Shown here in pieces: positions 7,050 through 15,577 of a stretch of 18,503 nt of DNA. Under the pieces are notes generated by a model, which saw only the letters and a program-made list of their open reading frames with translations, was not told the origin of the DNA and ran no database searches. The stretch spans positions 1 through 18,503 of the forward strand of contig JABJCF010000183.1 in NCBI GenBank assembly GCA_018665625.1, in the 5' to 3' direction. Origin of the DNA: Nitrospina sp. Lineage in GTDB: Bacteria > Nitrospinota > Nitrospinia > Nitrospinales > VA-1. Positions within the stretch are counted from its first letter, which is position 1, and each line of letters starts with the position of its first letter. The translations under genes were made by a program, and so were the position numbers.

Positions 7050-8107
7050 AATTTGAATCTCTAATCATTCCAGGCGAAATCTATCTTATTGGATATTTCC
7101 TGGCTTTTGCATTGTCTTTCAGCACAACTTTGTTCTTAATTAAAGTTCCGTTAAATTTTACCTTCAATCGGTTTTCAACCTCAGAGGGAGGAAATGTTAA
7201 ATCGTTTGGAGGGTTTCCTGTTGTTTTGTCATTTCTAATAACGCTTTGGTTTTTCCAATTAACAGGAATGGTTGATTCTGGAAATACTCCTTTAGTTATT
7301 ATTATTTCTGTTGGTGCAGTTGTGATGATGCTTCTTGGCTTTTATGATGACATAACTCACTGCACACCTCGGATAAAATTGGTAGTTGAAATCCTTCTAG
7401 CCTGCATACTTTATTATTGTGGTTTTCAAATTGAACGCATAGGTGATCTGATTGAACTGGGTAATTTCTCAATTTTACTAACGATCCTCTGGATCGTTGG
7501 CATTACTAATGCCATAAACCTAATTGATGGAATGGATGGTTTAGCTCCGGGAATTATTTTCTTTTCCTGCCTAACTCTAATATTTGTTTATCTGGATCGT
7601 GAAATCATCGGGGCTTCCTTTCTTGCCGTTATTTTGGCGGGAAGCGTTCTAGGGTTTTTTATTTTCAACTTTCCTCCAGCAAAAATAATTCTTGGAGACA
7701 CAGGCAGTCTACCCCTGGGGCTACTTGTTTCAATGATAACCCTTCTCCCTTTAAACCAGGGATACACTGACGAAATTTACTACCTCATCCCAGTAATCAC
7801 CCTTTTGATACCCATTCTGGACACTTCTTTCGCATTTTTTCGAAGAGTCGCAAAAGGCATCAGCCCCTTCCTCAAAGACGCGGATCATTTTCACCATCGA
7901 CTTGGGAAACTTGGCATAACACCCGTTAAGGCCATATCTATACTTTTTTTAATTGGCCTTTATTTCGATATAACCGCAATGGTGACGGTTTATTATATTG
8001 GCCTGATACCCAAACTAATCCCAATATACTTTGTATTTATAGTCATCAACATTTCTGTATTGATAACCATTTTAAGACAAAGAGAAAAAAAGCATCGTAA
8101 TGAGTGA
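7046..8107 (+). CDS. WecA/MraY-family polyprenyl-phosphate sugar-1-phosphate transferase
   Basis: Transfers a (N-acetyl)hexosamine-1-phosphate from a UDP-sugar to undecaprenyl phosphate, the first step of lipid-linked glycan assembly. The protein is strongly hydrophobic with about 10-11 membrane helices. Family motifs are in order: GFYDDI with the Asp pair at 101-102, NAINLIDGMDGLAPG (155-169), FNFPPAKIILGDTGS (207-221), and HFHHRL (281-286), the His-rich loop typical of WecA-type enzymes rather than MraY. I place the start at 7046, where ATG overlaps the GT2 stop as ATGA, giving 353 residues; an in-frame ATG at 7013 would add 11 residues inside the GT2 gene and has no better ribosome site. 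The next gene begins 8 bases before this stop, so the three genes are probably translated together. Confidence 0.92.
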   Translation: MKFESLIIPGEIYLIGYFLAFALSFSTTLFLIKVPLNFTFNRFSTSEGGNVKSFGGFPVVLSFLITLWFFQLTGMVDSGNTPLVIIISVGAVVMMLLGFYDDITHCTPRIKLVVEILLACILYYCGFQIERIGDLIELGNFSILLTILWIVGITNAINLIDGMDGLAPGIIFFSCLTLIFVYLDREIIGASFLAVILAGSVLGFFIFNFPPAKIILGDTGSLPLGLLVSMITLLPLNQGYTDEIYYLIPVITLLIPILDTSFAFFRRVAKGISPFLKDADHFHHRLGKLGITPVKAISILFLIGLYFDITAMVTVYYIGLIPKLIPIYFVFIVINISVLITILRQREKKHRNE

Positions 8108-10148
8108 CTCAGAAATACCGAAAAAGTCTTTTTTATATTTAGGTATCGTCTTATCGCTTTTGATCTTTTTTTCAAATATAAACACTCTAAATGCTCCTCT
8201 CAATTTTGATGACCAGGCGGTAATACAGCAAATAGAGAATTACCCCGGTTACTACTACAAGATTTACCCCTTTTATCAGAGGCATCTATTTCACCTTAGC
8301 GTGAGCATTAACCATTCCCAAAGCGGTACAGACCCACTTGGATATCATTTAGTCAATATTTCACTCCACCTCCTCACCTCCTTCGTTTTATTTCTGATTG
8401 TATTTTTCACTCTGGACAATGGAACTCAATGGCGAGGCAAGCACGCTTTCAGCATAGCCGGATTGACGGCTATTTTATTTGCAACCAATCCCTTAACAAC
8501 TGAAACCGTAACTTACATTTCGGGAAGAACAAGTGGGATGGCAGGTTTTTTTTACTTATTGGCAATTCTATTTTTTATTCTTGGAAGCTTAAAAAAATAT
8601 TCGAACAAAGTTTTACAGATCCCTCTATATGCCCTGGCCCTTATCATATTTTTGGCCGCCGTCCTCAGCAAGGAAACAAGCTTAACCTTACCCGCAATTA
8701 TTATTTTGTACGACTTATGCTTTATTAAGAATAGCCTGTGGGCTCCTCTTAAAAGCCGCCTGGTCTATTTTTACCTGCCCTTTTTAATTCCCATATTCGC
8801 CGTACTTATTTTTCAGCCTTCCATGCTATGGATGGCGGCAAACTGGTTGGAAAAGGTGGATTTCAATTACCCCATTCTTCAGGCGCAGGTTATAGGTTAC
8901 GCAATAAAACTATGCTTTTTCCCTATCAACCTTGTATTTGACTACGATTTCCCCAACAACTGGTTTGCAAGTGGTTCGTTTAAATGGTTATCCGTTTTAC
9001 TCTGGTTAGCATTTATAGTGATTGTTTTAAAAAACATTAAAAAATTATCTCCCATACTTCCGTTCTCTATATTTTGGTTCATCATTACAATATCCCTCAC
9101 CAACAGTTTTTTACCGCGAGCAGATTTACTAAGTGAAAGAAACCTGTACCTCCCCAGCATGGGTCCGACAATATTAATTTCATGCACTTTTTACCATTTC
9201 TTCTTTAGGCAACAGTCAACCTACTTTAGACAAGGGCTTACCTTGATTTTGTTGATTGTGATTTTTCAGGGGTCATTAATTATCAAGAGAAACGCCACCT
9301 ACCGGACCAACGTGCACCTTTGGGAAGACACGCTGAAAAAATCTCCGTCCGATTTAAAAGTTTTGCACAATCTTAGCCACTTTTATCTGGAGAACAAAGA
9401 AAACGATAAAGCATTAGTCACCCTAATAAAACTTTCAAGGTCGAATGCATCCTCGTTTTACAAATCTTTTGCCCACAGCAATCTGGGGAGTATTCACGCT
9501 CAGAACAAGAATTTTGATTTCGCAGAAAAAGAATTTAACAAAGCAATCCAACTGGACGCCACTGTTCCCTTGGGCTATCTCAACCTTGGTACTTATTACG
9601 CATCCAGAGGCTGGTATCAAAAAGCTAAAATCACATTGGGAATGGCACGAGACCGCTTTAAAAAATATCGCTGGGGCTATCCGATGCCTGCAGGTTTGAA
9701 TTTAAACCTGGCACGGGTCAATTTTGAATTAGGATTGTTTTCAGAAGCAGAAAAGGATTTAAAACAATTTCTTGATGAAATACCTAATGAGCCCAAGGGC
9801 TTACTGCTTTCAGGAAAGATTTATCAACAACTGGGGGAAACCAATCTGGCCATTGATTCTTACAGAAAAATTAAAGGGTCTGCGGAAATAGAGGCCAAAG
9901 CATCCAACAACCTGGGGCTGATTTACCTAAGCTTAAATCAACCCGGAAATGCGCTGCAAGAGTTCGAACAATCACTAAAACTAAACCCCAACCTGCCAGA
10001 CACTCACTATAATCTTGGTAAGTTAATTATCGAATCAAATGGGGATATTAATTCTGCTCGTACTCATTTGAGCAAAGCACTTTCATTGGCTCATAGTCCG
10101 GCCTTAAAAGTACAAATTAATAATCTGTTACAACAGATTTCTTCGTGA
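8100..10148 (+). CDS. TMTC-like GT-C membrane protein with C-terminal TPR repeats (682 aa)
   Basis: About residues 10-395 are multi-pass membrane; about 400-680 form six or more TPR repeats. The first loop has NFDDQAVI with Asp37-Asp38, the position of the DD pair in TMTC-type GT-C proteins. TYISGRTSGMAGFFYLLA, LSKETSLTLPA and RNATYRTNVHLWEDT, just before the TPR block, are further traits of that group. Eukaryotic TMTC proteins transfer O-mannose to proteins; bacterial relatives are poorly characterised. The TPR part is probably extracytoplasmic and may bind a protein or glycan partner. It overlaps the WecA-like gene by 8 bases. Its stop is 2 bases from the stop of the convergent GT2 gene, with no room for a terminator. 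A lipid-linked sugar substrate is inferred from the neighbours. Confidence 0.82.
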   Translation: MSDSEIPKKSFLYLGIVLSLLIFFSNINTLNAPLNFDDQAVIQQIENYPGYYYKIYPFYQRHLFHLSVSINHSQSGTDPLGYHLVNISLHLLTSFVLFLIVFFTLDNGTQWRGKHAFSIAGLTAILFATNPLTTETVTYISGRTSGMAGFFYLLAILFFILGSLKKYSNKVLQIPLYALALIIFLAAVLSKETSLTLPAIIILYDLCFIKNSLWAPLKSRLVYFYLPFLIPIFAVLIFQPSMLWMAANWLEKVDFNYPILQAQVIGYAIKLCFFPINLVFDYDFPNNWFASGSFKWLSVLLWLAFIVIVLKNIKKLSPILPFSIFWFIITISLTNSFLPRADLLSERNLYLPSMGPTILISCTFYHFFFRQQSTYFRQGLTLILLIVIFQGSLIIKRNATYRTNVHLWEDTLKKSPSDLKVLHNLSHFYLENKENDKALVTLIKLSRSNASSFYKSFAHSNLGSIHAQNKNFDFAEKEFNKAIQLDATVPLGYLNLGTYYASRGWYQKAKITLGMARDRFKKYRWGYPMPAGLNLNLARVNFELGLFSEAEKDLKQFLDEIPNEPKGLLLSGKIYQQLGETNLAIDSYRKIKGSAEIEAKASNNLGLIYLSLNQPGNALQEFEQSLKLNPNLPDTHYNLGKLIIESNGDINSARTHLSKALSLAHSPALKVQINNLLQQISS

Positions 10149-10150
10149 AC

Positions 10151-11131
10151 TCATAGCGACCTTTTTCTTTGCGAATAGGGCACTAAAAAACCTCTGTTCA
10201 TTTTTTTCAAAACAAGTTCGGTTTCCACAACTCGCTCCCGCTGAGTTTTCCTTCGTAAGTCCCACACTCTGGGAAATTCTTTCAAGGCATGCCATTTCGC
10301 TTTCAAAACCGGACCGGACTTACCTTTAAGGGAAAACCAAATTACTGCAGCCAGATTGAATAAAATATGTTGAGGGAGGTAATACCAAAATCTGGGCATA
10401 TTTCGGATATAGGACCAGACCAAATTTCTTTGCCCATGATAAATGGAAAAATCGCTGAAGCGACTGGTGGTGGCAGACCCAACATGCTCTACAACGGCGT
10501 TTGGAACATAAAGACAACCATAGCCCTTCAATTGCAAACGAAATCCCAAATCCACATCTTCAAAATATGCGAAAAAGTTTTCATCAAACCCCCCTGCATC
10601 AGAAAACACATCTGCTCGAATAAAAGAGGCGGCAGCACAGGGAGAAAAAATTTCCTCCATCTCTCTTCCTATTTTTGAGGAAGGAATGCCATGATCGCGC
10701 CTCCATGCAGAACCGCAAACATGATAGATATCTCCTGTTCCATCGACACAGTCACTGCCATACCGAAGCATATGACTGCCGAACGATGTAAATTCGGGAA
10801 ATTTTTCCGCAGCCTCCGCTAATTTTTCCAACCAATCTGGAGCCGCAAAAGCATCCGGGTTTAAAAATGCGATCCATTCGCAATTCTCGGCCTTTTTAAC
10901 AGCAAGATTATTGGCAAAAGCAAAACCGGTATTTTCCTCCAGTTTTATAATTTCATATTCCCTAAACTCTTCCTCCACCCTTTGGATCGAGCCATCTGTA
11001 CTTGCGTTATCAACAATAAGAACCTGAGTCGGCGGCAAAGTTTGAGATTTCAAACTTTGAAGGCATTTTTTAAGGTAATCACCGGCGTTCCAGTTGACGA
11101 CTACAACGGCTATAGATAGTGAAGAAGGCAT
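10151..11131 (-). CDS. GT2-family glycosyltransferase (WcaE/rhamnosyltransferase-like)
   Basis: A second GT-A glycosyltransferase. It shows IAVVVVNWNAGDYL (7-20), VLIVDNASTDGS (37-48), the DxD-like FLNPDA (89-94) and FFAYFEDVDLGFRLQLKGY (about 185-205) with the likely catalytic Asp, followed by YHGQRNLVWSYIRNMP, a membrane-associated helix typical of this subgroup. At 326 residues it is a usual length. It probably adds a deoxysugar or hexose to the same lipid-linked glycan as the 6198 gene, but the two are clearly different sequences, so different linkages are likely. No strong Shine-Dalgarno precedes the ATG; instead the stop of a 43-codon ORF overlaps it as TAATG, which may couple its translation. 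Its 3' end faces the 8100 gene at 2 bases. Confidence 0.9.
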   Translation of the reverse strand: MPSSLSIAVVVVNWNAGDYLKKCLQSLKSQTLPPTQVLIVDNASTDGSIQRVEEEFREYEIIKLEENTGFAFANNLAVKKAENCEWIAFLNPDAFAAPDWLEKLAEAAEKFPEFTSFGSHMLRYGSDCVDGTGDIYHVCGSAWRRDHGIPSSKIGREMEEIFSPCAAASFIRADVFSDAGGFDENFFAYFEDVDLGFRLQLKGYGCLYVPNAVVEHVGSATTSRFSDFSIYHGQRNLVWSYIRNMPRFWYYLPQHILFNLAAVIWFSLKGKSGPVLKAKWHALKEFPRVWDLRRKTQRERVVETELVLKKMNRGFLVPYSQRKRSL

Positions 11132-11262
11132 TAATATTTGAGTAAGAAATGGTTTCTGTCGATATATCGGTAAAACAAGGAAGGTGCATTATCTTGAAAA
11201 TACAGGTGCAAACGCTTATACTTCCGAAAAGATGGCATTCCCTGCACTTCATGTTTTAACAC
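11131..11262 (-). CDS. Candidate small ORF (43 aa) overlapping the GT2 start; small gene or 3' remnant
   Basis: A minus-strand frame with GTG at 11262 ends in a TAA that overlaps the ATG of the GT2 gene (TAATG). The product is basic and aromatic, beginning (V/M)LKHEVQGMPSFRKYK and ending RYIDRNHFLLKY. The last 12-15 residues faintly resemble the C-terminal RN-helix seen in GT2 proteins, so it could be the tail of a lost glycosyltransferase. No Shine-Dalgarno is visible before the GTG, and an in-frame stop closes the frame two codons further up. It occupies most of the gap between the GT2 gene and rmlB, leaving only 14 bases before the divergent rmlB start. A chance ORF is quite possible; the exact overlap with the downstream start is the main argument for it. 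Confidence 0.3.
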   Translation of the reverse strand: MLKHEVQGMPSFRKYKRLHLYFQDNAPSLFYRYIDRNHFLLKY

Positions 11263-11276
11263 CGAATTTTATATAA

Positions 11277-12335
11277 ATGAAAAGATTTTTTATTACAGGC
11301 GGCGCCGGATTCATCGGGGGGAACTTTATCCTGAACCTGATGAAATCCAATCCAGAAATAGTTGTCAACTATGACAAGCTCACATACGCTGGGAATCTGG
11401 ATACATTGTCTTCTGTAGAGAACGACCCGAATTACATATTTGTCCAGGGAGATATTTGCGACAGGGAAAAACTTACACAATTATTTGAAAGCCATAAAAT
11501 TGACTGCGTGGTCCACTTTGCCGCAGAGTCTCATGTAGACAGGTCTATTGACTCGCCCGGAGATTTTATCCAGACCAATGTCGTAGGGACTTTTGAATTA
11601 CTGGAAGCCGCACGTTGGTATATAGGAGAGAAAAAAATCCCTAGAAAAGATTTCCGTTTTCTTCATGTTTCTACAGATGAAGTCTATGGTTCCCTTGGAG
11701 AAACCGGACTTTTCACTGAAGAAACCCCCTACGCACCCAATTCACCCTACGCAGCTTCGAAAGCTTCATCTGATCATCTAGTGCGTTCGTATCACAAAAC
11801 TTTTGGCCTGCCTGTGCTAACCACAAATTGTTCTAACAATTATGGGCCTTACCAGTTTCCTGAAAAACTTTTACCTTTAATGATTAACAATGCGCTCAAC
11901 GGGCAATCGCTTCCAATATACGGCGACGGAAAACAAGTACGGGATTGGTTATTTGTTGAAGACCATTGTAAAGCCATTCTTGAGGTGTTGGGAAAAGGTG
12001 AGATCGGACAGGTCTATAATATCGGTGGGCATAATGAAAAAGCCAACTTGGAAGTCGTTCATACCCTTTGTGAAATTTTGGATGAATTGGTACCCGATTC
12101 TAAATTTCGTCCGCATAAGAATTTGATTCAGTATGTAACAGACCGGCCCGGTCACGACCGACGCTATGCCATTGATGCAAGTAAAATTCAAAATCAATTG
12201 GGCTGGAAACCACAAGAATCCTTTGAAACTGGACTTCGTAAAACCGTTCTCTGGTATCTGGATAATAAAGACTGGGTAAGCCGCGTCATGTCAGGGGCCT
12301 ATCAAGGAGAACGCCTGGGTCTTACAAAACCCTAA
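11277..12335 (+). CDS. rmlB: dTDP-glucose 4,6-dehydratase
   Basis: Converts dTDP-D-glucose to dTDP-4-keto-6-deoxy-D-glucose, the second step of dTDP-L-rhamnose synthesis. The NAD-binding motif GGAGFIG is at 8-14. The dehydratase signature STDEVYG (132-138) supplies the catalytic Thr133, Asp134 and Glu135, and YAASK gives Tyr158 and Lys162. [19 protein letters not shown] is the conserved substrate-side segment. Length (352) is normal for RmlB. The start MKRFFITGG fits the family, but no good Shine-Dalgarno is seen in the AT-rich leader. It is the first gene of an rmlB-rmlA-rmlD run, 12 bases before rmlA, and is divergent from the GT2 side. Confidence 0.97.
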   Translation: MKRFFITGGAGFIGGNFILNLMKSNPEIVVNYDKLTYAGNLDTLSSVENDPNYIFVQGDICDREKLTQLFESHKIDCVVHFAAESHVDRSIDSPGDFIQTNVVGTFELLEAARWYIGEKKIPRKDFRFLHVSTDEVYGSLGETGLFTEETPYAPNSPYAASKASSDHLVRSYHKTFGLPVLTTNCSNNYGPYQFPEKLLPLMINNALNGQSLPIYGDGKQVRDWLFVEDHCKAILEVLGKGEIGQVYNIGGHNEKANLEVVHTLCEILDELVPDSKFRPHKNLIQYVTDRPGHDRRYAIDASKIQNQLGWKPQESFETGLRKTVLWYLDNKDWVSRVMSGAYQGERLGLTKP

Positions 12336-12347
12336 GGGATATTAAAT

Positions 12348-13223
12348 ATGATCAATAAAGGAATTATACTTGCGGGAGGTTCAGGAACCCGGCTTTATCC
12401 ACTAACACAGGTGGTTAGTAAGCAGCTGATGCCGCTTTATGACAAGCCAATGATTTATTATCCATTGAGCACCCTTTTATTGGCCGGTATTCGCGATATA
12501 TTTGTTATTACAACACCTCAGGATCAGGCTCTATTTGAGGAATTACTTAAAGACGGAAGCCAATGGGGGGTAAATATTACTTATGGGATTCAACCCAGTC
12601 CAGATGGCTTAGCGCAAGCCTTCCTAATTGGAAAAGATTTTATCGGCAATGAAGGATGCAGCCTGATTCTTGGCGACAATGTTTTTTATGGAACCGAATT
12701 GCCAGACTTAATGGAAACAGCTCAGAAACGTGATAAGGGAGCAACCGTATTCGGTTATTGGGTCAAAGACCCGCAAAACTATGGGGTCGCAGAGTTCGAC
12801 ACCAATAAGAAAGTCGTCGGTGTCGAAGAAAAACCTGACAAGCCCAAATCCCATTACGCCATAACCGGTTTGTACTTTTATGACAATCAGGTGGTCGATA
12901 TCGCGGGCTCCATCCAACCTTCTGACAGAGGCGAATTGGAGATCACGGATGTGAACCGAGTATACCTACAACAGTCTCAACTATCCGTCGAAAGAATGAG
13001 TCGAGGTTTCGCCTGGCTGGATACAGGATCACATGACTCTTTACTAGATGCCTCAAATTTTATTGAAACCATTCAAAAACGCCAGGGCCTCATGGTTTGC
13101 TGTCCCGAAGAGATTGCCTTCAGCAAAGGTTGGATATCTGCGGACGATGTAGCGAGACTGGCCCACACTCTGAAAAAAAATGAATACGGTCAATATTTGA
13201 CACGCATGATTGCCAACGCATAA
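12348..13223 (+). CDS. rmlA: Glucose-1-phosphate thymidylyltransferase
   Basis: Makes dTDP-D-glucose from glucose-1-phosphate and dTTP, the first step of dTDP-rhamnose synthesis and the usual point of feedback inhibition by dTDP-rhamnose. The nucleotidyltransferase motif [13 protein letters not shown] (8-20) and the [17 protein letters not shown] segment (24-40, with Lys25) are present, followed by LGDNVFYG and [10 protein letters not shown] in their usual order. At 291 residues it is the length of short RmlA proteins. AAGGGA stands about 10 bases before the ATG. It lies 12 bases after rmlB and 50 bases before rmlD; there is no rmlC on either side, although rmlC commonly sits in such operons. 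Confidence 0.97.
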   Translation: MINKGIILAGGSGTRLYPLTQVVSKQLMPLYDKPMIYYPLSTLLLAGIRDIFVITTPQDQALFEELLKDGSQWGVNITYGIQPSPDGLAQAFLIGKDFIGNEGCSLILGDNVFYGTELPDLMETAQKRDKGATVFGYWVKDPQNYGVAEFDTNKKVVGVEEKPDKPKSHYAITGLYFYDNQVVDIAGSIQPSDRGELEITDVNRVYLQQSQLSVERMSRGFAWLDTGSHDSLLDASNFIETIQKRQGLMVCCPEEIAFSKGWISADDVARLAHTLKKNEYGQYLTRMIANA

Positions 13224-13273
13224 AAAATTTTACCCACCTGGATTAATATCCGATCTCTTTTGAATCTCTCCAT

Positions 13274-14155
13274 ATGAAAATTCTCTTAATAGGAAAAACC
13301 GGACAGATTGGTGGAGAACTAAATAGCATTGCCGGAGACCTGGGGTCCCTAGTCACTCTCGAAAGAGAACAAATGGATCTTTCCAAGCCAAATTCTATCG
13401 AACCCGCTATTCTAGAAATTCAACCTGACATTATTATCAATGCCGCAGCCTATACAGCGGTAGATAAGGCCGAAGATGAACCTGAACTTGCGATGGCGAT
13501 AAATGGAGTCGCGCCAGGGATTATGGCAAAAGCAGCAAAAAAGGTGGGAGCGGGTCTAGTACATTATTCTACCGACTATGTTTTTGATGGTCACTCAGAC
13601 AAACCCTATCGTGAAGAAGACTCTCCCTCCCCTATGAGTGTTTATGGCAAATCTAAACTTGCAGGGGAAAAAGCTATCATTGAAGCAGAAATCCCGCATC
13701 TCATTTTAAGAACCAGTTGGGTGTATAGCCTACACGGGAAAAGTTTTCTAAAAACCATAAAAAAACTTTCTATAGAAAAAGACACGCTAAGAATTGTTGA
13801 CGATCAGATAGGTTCCCCTACCTGGGCCCGCTCTATTGCTTTGGCAACCCACAAAATTCTCGGTCGTTGCTTAAATAAAGAATGGTTAAAAAAACCAAAT
13901 CCTTCTCTTACAGGAATATTCCATTTGACTTGCCAGGGGAATACAAGCTGGCATGGTTTCGCAAAAGAAATTATAAAATTATCAGAGGAAAATCTAAATA
14001 CCAAATTGATTCCCATTCCCACATCGGAGTACCCTACCCCTGCGGCACGCCCCCCCTACTCCGTACTTTGTAATGAAAAGGTTAAAAATATTTTCGACAT
14101 TGAAATGCCACATTGGCTTAATGCCATGAAGGTTTGTTTAAACAAAAAAGACTGA
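13274..14155 (+). CDS. rmlD: dTDP-4-dehydrorhamnose reductase
   Basis: Reduces dTDP-4-keto-L-rhamnose to dTDP-L-rhamnose, the last step of the pathway, using NAD(P)H. It is an SDR-fold protein: the nucleotide motif GKTGQIG is at 7-13, AAAYTAVDKAEDEP (57-70) is an RmlD hallmark, STDYVFDG is at 99-106, and VYGKSKLAGE gives the catalytic Tyr124 and Lys128. LRTSWVYS and the DDQIGSPTWA segment are also typical. The length (293) is normal. It lies 50 bases after rmlA, probably in the same transcript. Its stop is only 3 bases from the convergent metallophosphoesterase stop. Its substrate needs the 3,5-epimerase RmlC, which is not in this window. Confidence 0.96.
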   Translation: MKILLIGKTGQIGGELNSIAGDLGSLVTLEREQMDLSKPNSIEPAILEIQPDIIINAAAYTAVDKAEDEPELAMAINGVAPGIMAKAAKKVGAGLVHYSTDYVFDGHSDKPYREEDSPSPMSVYGKSKLAGEKAIIEAEIPHLILRTSWVYSLHGKSFLKTIKKLSIEKDTLRIVDDQIGSPTWARSIALATHKILGRCLNKEWLKKPNPSLTGIFHLTCQGNTSWHGFAKEIIKLSEENLNTKLIPIPTSEYPTPAARPPYSVLCNEKVKNIFDIEMPHWLNAMKVCLNKKD

Positions 14156-14158
14156 AAC

Positions 14159-15088
14159 TCACCCATTCTGGCTTAATTTTAGTTCCATGAGTGTGATTTC
14201 AGGTGGGCAACGAAAACGAACTGGTACACCAGAGGTACCAACCCCAGGCCCAGTAAACCCTGTCATATTTTCAAATTGCCACTCTCCCATCCCCATTTCT
14301 TTAGGAGATAATGAATGCAATAACAATGGACCAATAAAGGGAAAATGTATTTGACCATGGTGTGTATGTCCACAAAGGTAAAAATTTACATCTTTACCAC
14401 TAGCTGACTCGTACAAATCAGGAGTATGAGATAAAAATATTTTAAATGAATTATTCGGAACATTCTCAAAAGCTTTTTCGATGTCATCGAACTTGAAATA
14501 AAAGGGATCATCGACACCTACCACATAAAATGGAGAGGACTTTCTTTCTAACTTCATAGATTCGTTCATCAGCACACGAACTCCAATTCTTTCTAACTCG
14601 GGAACCAATTCAATAGTATCGTGGTTTCCCAAAACAGCATAAAAACCCAGTGGAGCTTCCACCGCATCAACTATTCTTTTCATCCCTTGAATCGCCGGAT
14701 CAAGAAATTTGCTTCTCTCGCGTTGGAAATCCCCACCAAACAAACATAAGTCGACCTTTGATTGATTAATCGTGTCAACAATGACGTCGACCAACTCCTG
14801 ACTTTCCTCAAAATGAAGGTCGCTCATAAAAAGAATTCTTAATCCTTCTAATTCTTTAGGCAACCCGGCCACTTTGAATTCACGGTTCCTTAATTTGACG
14901 CTTAGAGCATTATTAAAACCTTGCTCAAACAAACCTATGCCTTTCAAAAAAATCTTCAAAATTAAATGAGGAACTCTCCAAGCCAAGCATCTTAAATACG
15001 TTGCTTTAAATTTAAGAGATGGGTTACTCCCCTCTCCTTCAAATAAATATCTTCTACTACGAAGAGGTTTTTTTTTAAGCTTGTTCAT
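14159..15088 (-). CDS. Calcineurin-like metallophosphoesterase (YaeI/LpxG-like), membrane-associated
   Basis: All five metal-binding blocks of the calcineurin-like fold are visible: MSDLHF (Asp90, His92), GGDF (Asp120), GNHD (Asn155, His156), LSHTPD (His221) and CGHTHHGQ (His241, His243). The N-terminal 75 residues are basic with an amphipathic stretch around 38-52, suggesting peripheral attachment to the inner membrane. The YaeI/LpxG branch includes UDP-2,3-diacylglucosamine hydrolases of lipid A synthesis as well as general phosphodiesterases; lipid A or envelope phosphate chemistry would suit the neighbours, but the substrate is not readable. GAAGGA lies about 10 bases before the ATG. It converges on rmlD with 3 bases between stops, and is divergent from the 15259 gene. 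Confidence 0.88.
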   Translation of the reverse strand: MNKLKKKPLRSRRYLFEGEGSNPSLKFKATYLRCLAWRVPHLILKIFLKGIGLFEQGFNNALSVKLRNREFKVAGLPKELEGLRILFMSDLHFEESQELVDVIVDTINQSKVDLCLFGGDFQRERSKFLDPAIQGMKRIVDAVEAPLGFYAVLGNHDTIELVPELERIGVRVLMNESMKLERKSSPFYVVGVDDPFYFKFDDIEKAFENVPNNSFKIFLSHTPDLYESASGKDVNFYLCGHTHHGQIHFPFIGPLLLHSLSPKEMGMGEWQFENMTGFTGPGVGTSGVPVRFRCPPEITLMELKLSQNG

Positions 15089-15175
15089 TTCTTACAATTC
15101 CTTCGGCCATCGTTTGGGTAAATATTAATTTGGGGTTTCTAGCTAGAGATTTAAAAGAACAGAAAAACCAAAATT

Positions 15176-15202
15176 TTGTTTGAGAAAAATTTAATCTATA
15201 AT
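15176..15202 (+). promoter_or_regulatory. Candidate sigma70-like promoter for the 15259-16249 gene pair
   Basis: A perfect -10 hexamer TATAAT (15197-15202) is preceded, 15 bases upstream, by a weak -35 (TTGTTT, 15176-15181). The predicted transcript start is about 50 bases before the ATG at 15259. The 170-base divergent region is very AT-rich, so a TATAAT by chance is not rare, and the 15-base spacer is short. Confidence 0.3.
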
Positions 15203-15258
15203 TATCATGGTTCATAGTAATTCTCTAATTTAAAAATTTTCCTGAGGTCTGCAAATAA

Positions 15259-15558
15259 ATGACTACTTCCAAAAGACATTTAATGTTTTTAAAAAAGGAC
15301 GGGTCAGGAATAGTCGTTGAGGCAATCGATTCTTCTCATTGGGAAAACCTTAAACAGGAAGCCGAGACCAAAGGAATGACCTGCCAACCTTTAAGTATCG
15401 AAAATTTTTACCCGGATTATCGTGGATACCGCTATTTTGACTTAAGAAACTCCGTAACTCAGGAATCATTCAGTATTGATTATGTTCTACACACCTGGGA
15501 AATGGATAAAAAACATCATGAGGGTCACGAGGGTACAGAAGAATGGTTTATCCATTAA
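15259..15558 (+). CDS. Hypothetical protein (99 aa), unknown family
   Basis: A soluble-looking 99-residue protein without signal peptide or membrane helix. I recognise no domain. Visible traits are a beta-hairpin-like start (HLMFLKKDGSGIVVEAI, 7-23), a possible helix at 24-40 (SSHWENLKQEAETKGM), an aromatic central part (FYPDYRGYRYFDLRN, 50-64) and a His/Glu-rich tail with HHEGHEGTEEW (85-95) that could bind metal. The start is supported by GAGGT about 11 bases upstream. The stop is 19 bases before the J-domain/MORN gene, so the two are probably cotranscribed and may work together; that is inferred from position only. Confidence 0.75.
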   Translation: MTTSKRHLMFLKKDGSGIVVEAIDSSHWENLKQEAETKGMTCQPLSIENFYPDYRGYRYFDLRNSVTQESFSIDYVLHTWEMDKKHHEGHEGTEEWFIH

Positions 15559-15577
15559 ACCTGATACGGCTAATTAA

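Noticed and set aside
15075..15215. 46-codon minus-strand ORF overlapping the start of the metallophosphoesterase gene.
   Set aside because: It has an ATG but only a weak ribosome site, lies in very AT-rich sequence, and overlaps the downstream gene by 14 bases out of frame; a chance ORF is more likely.
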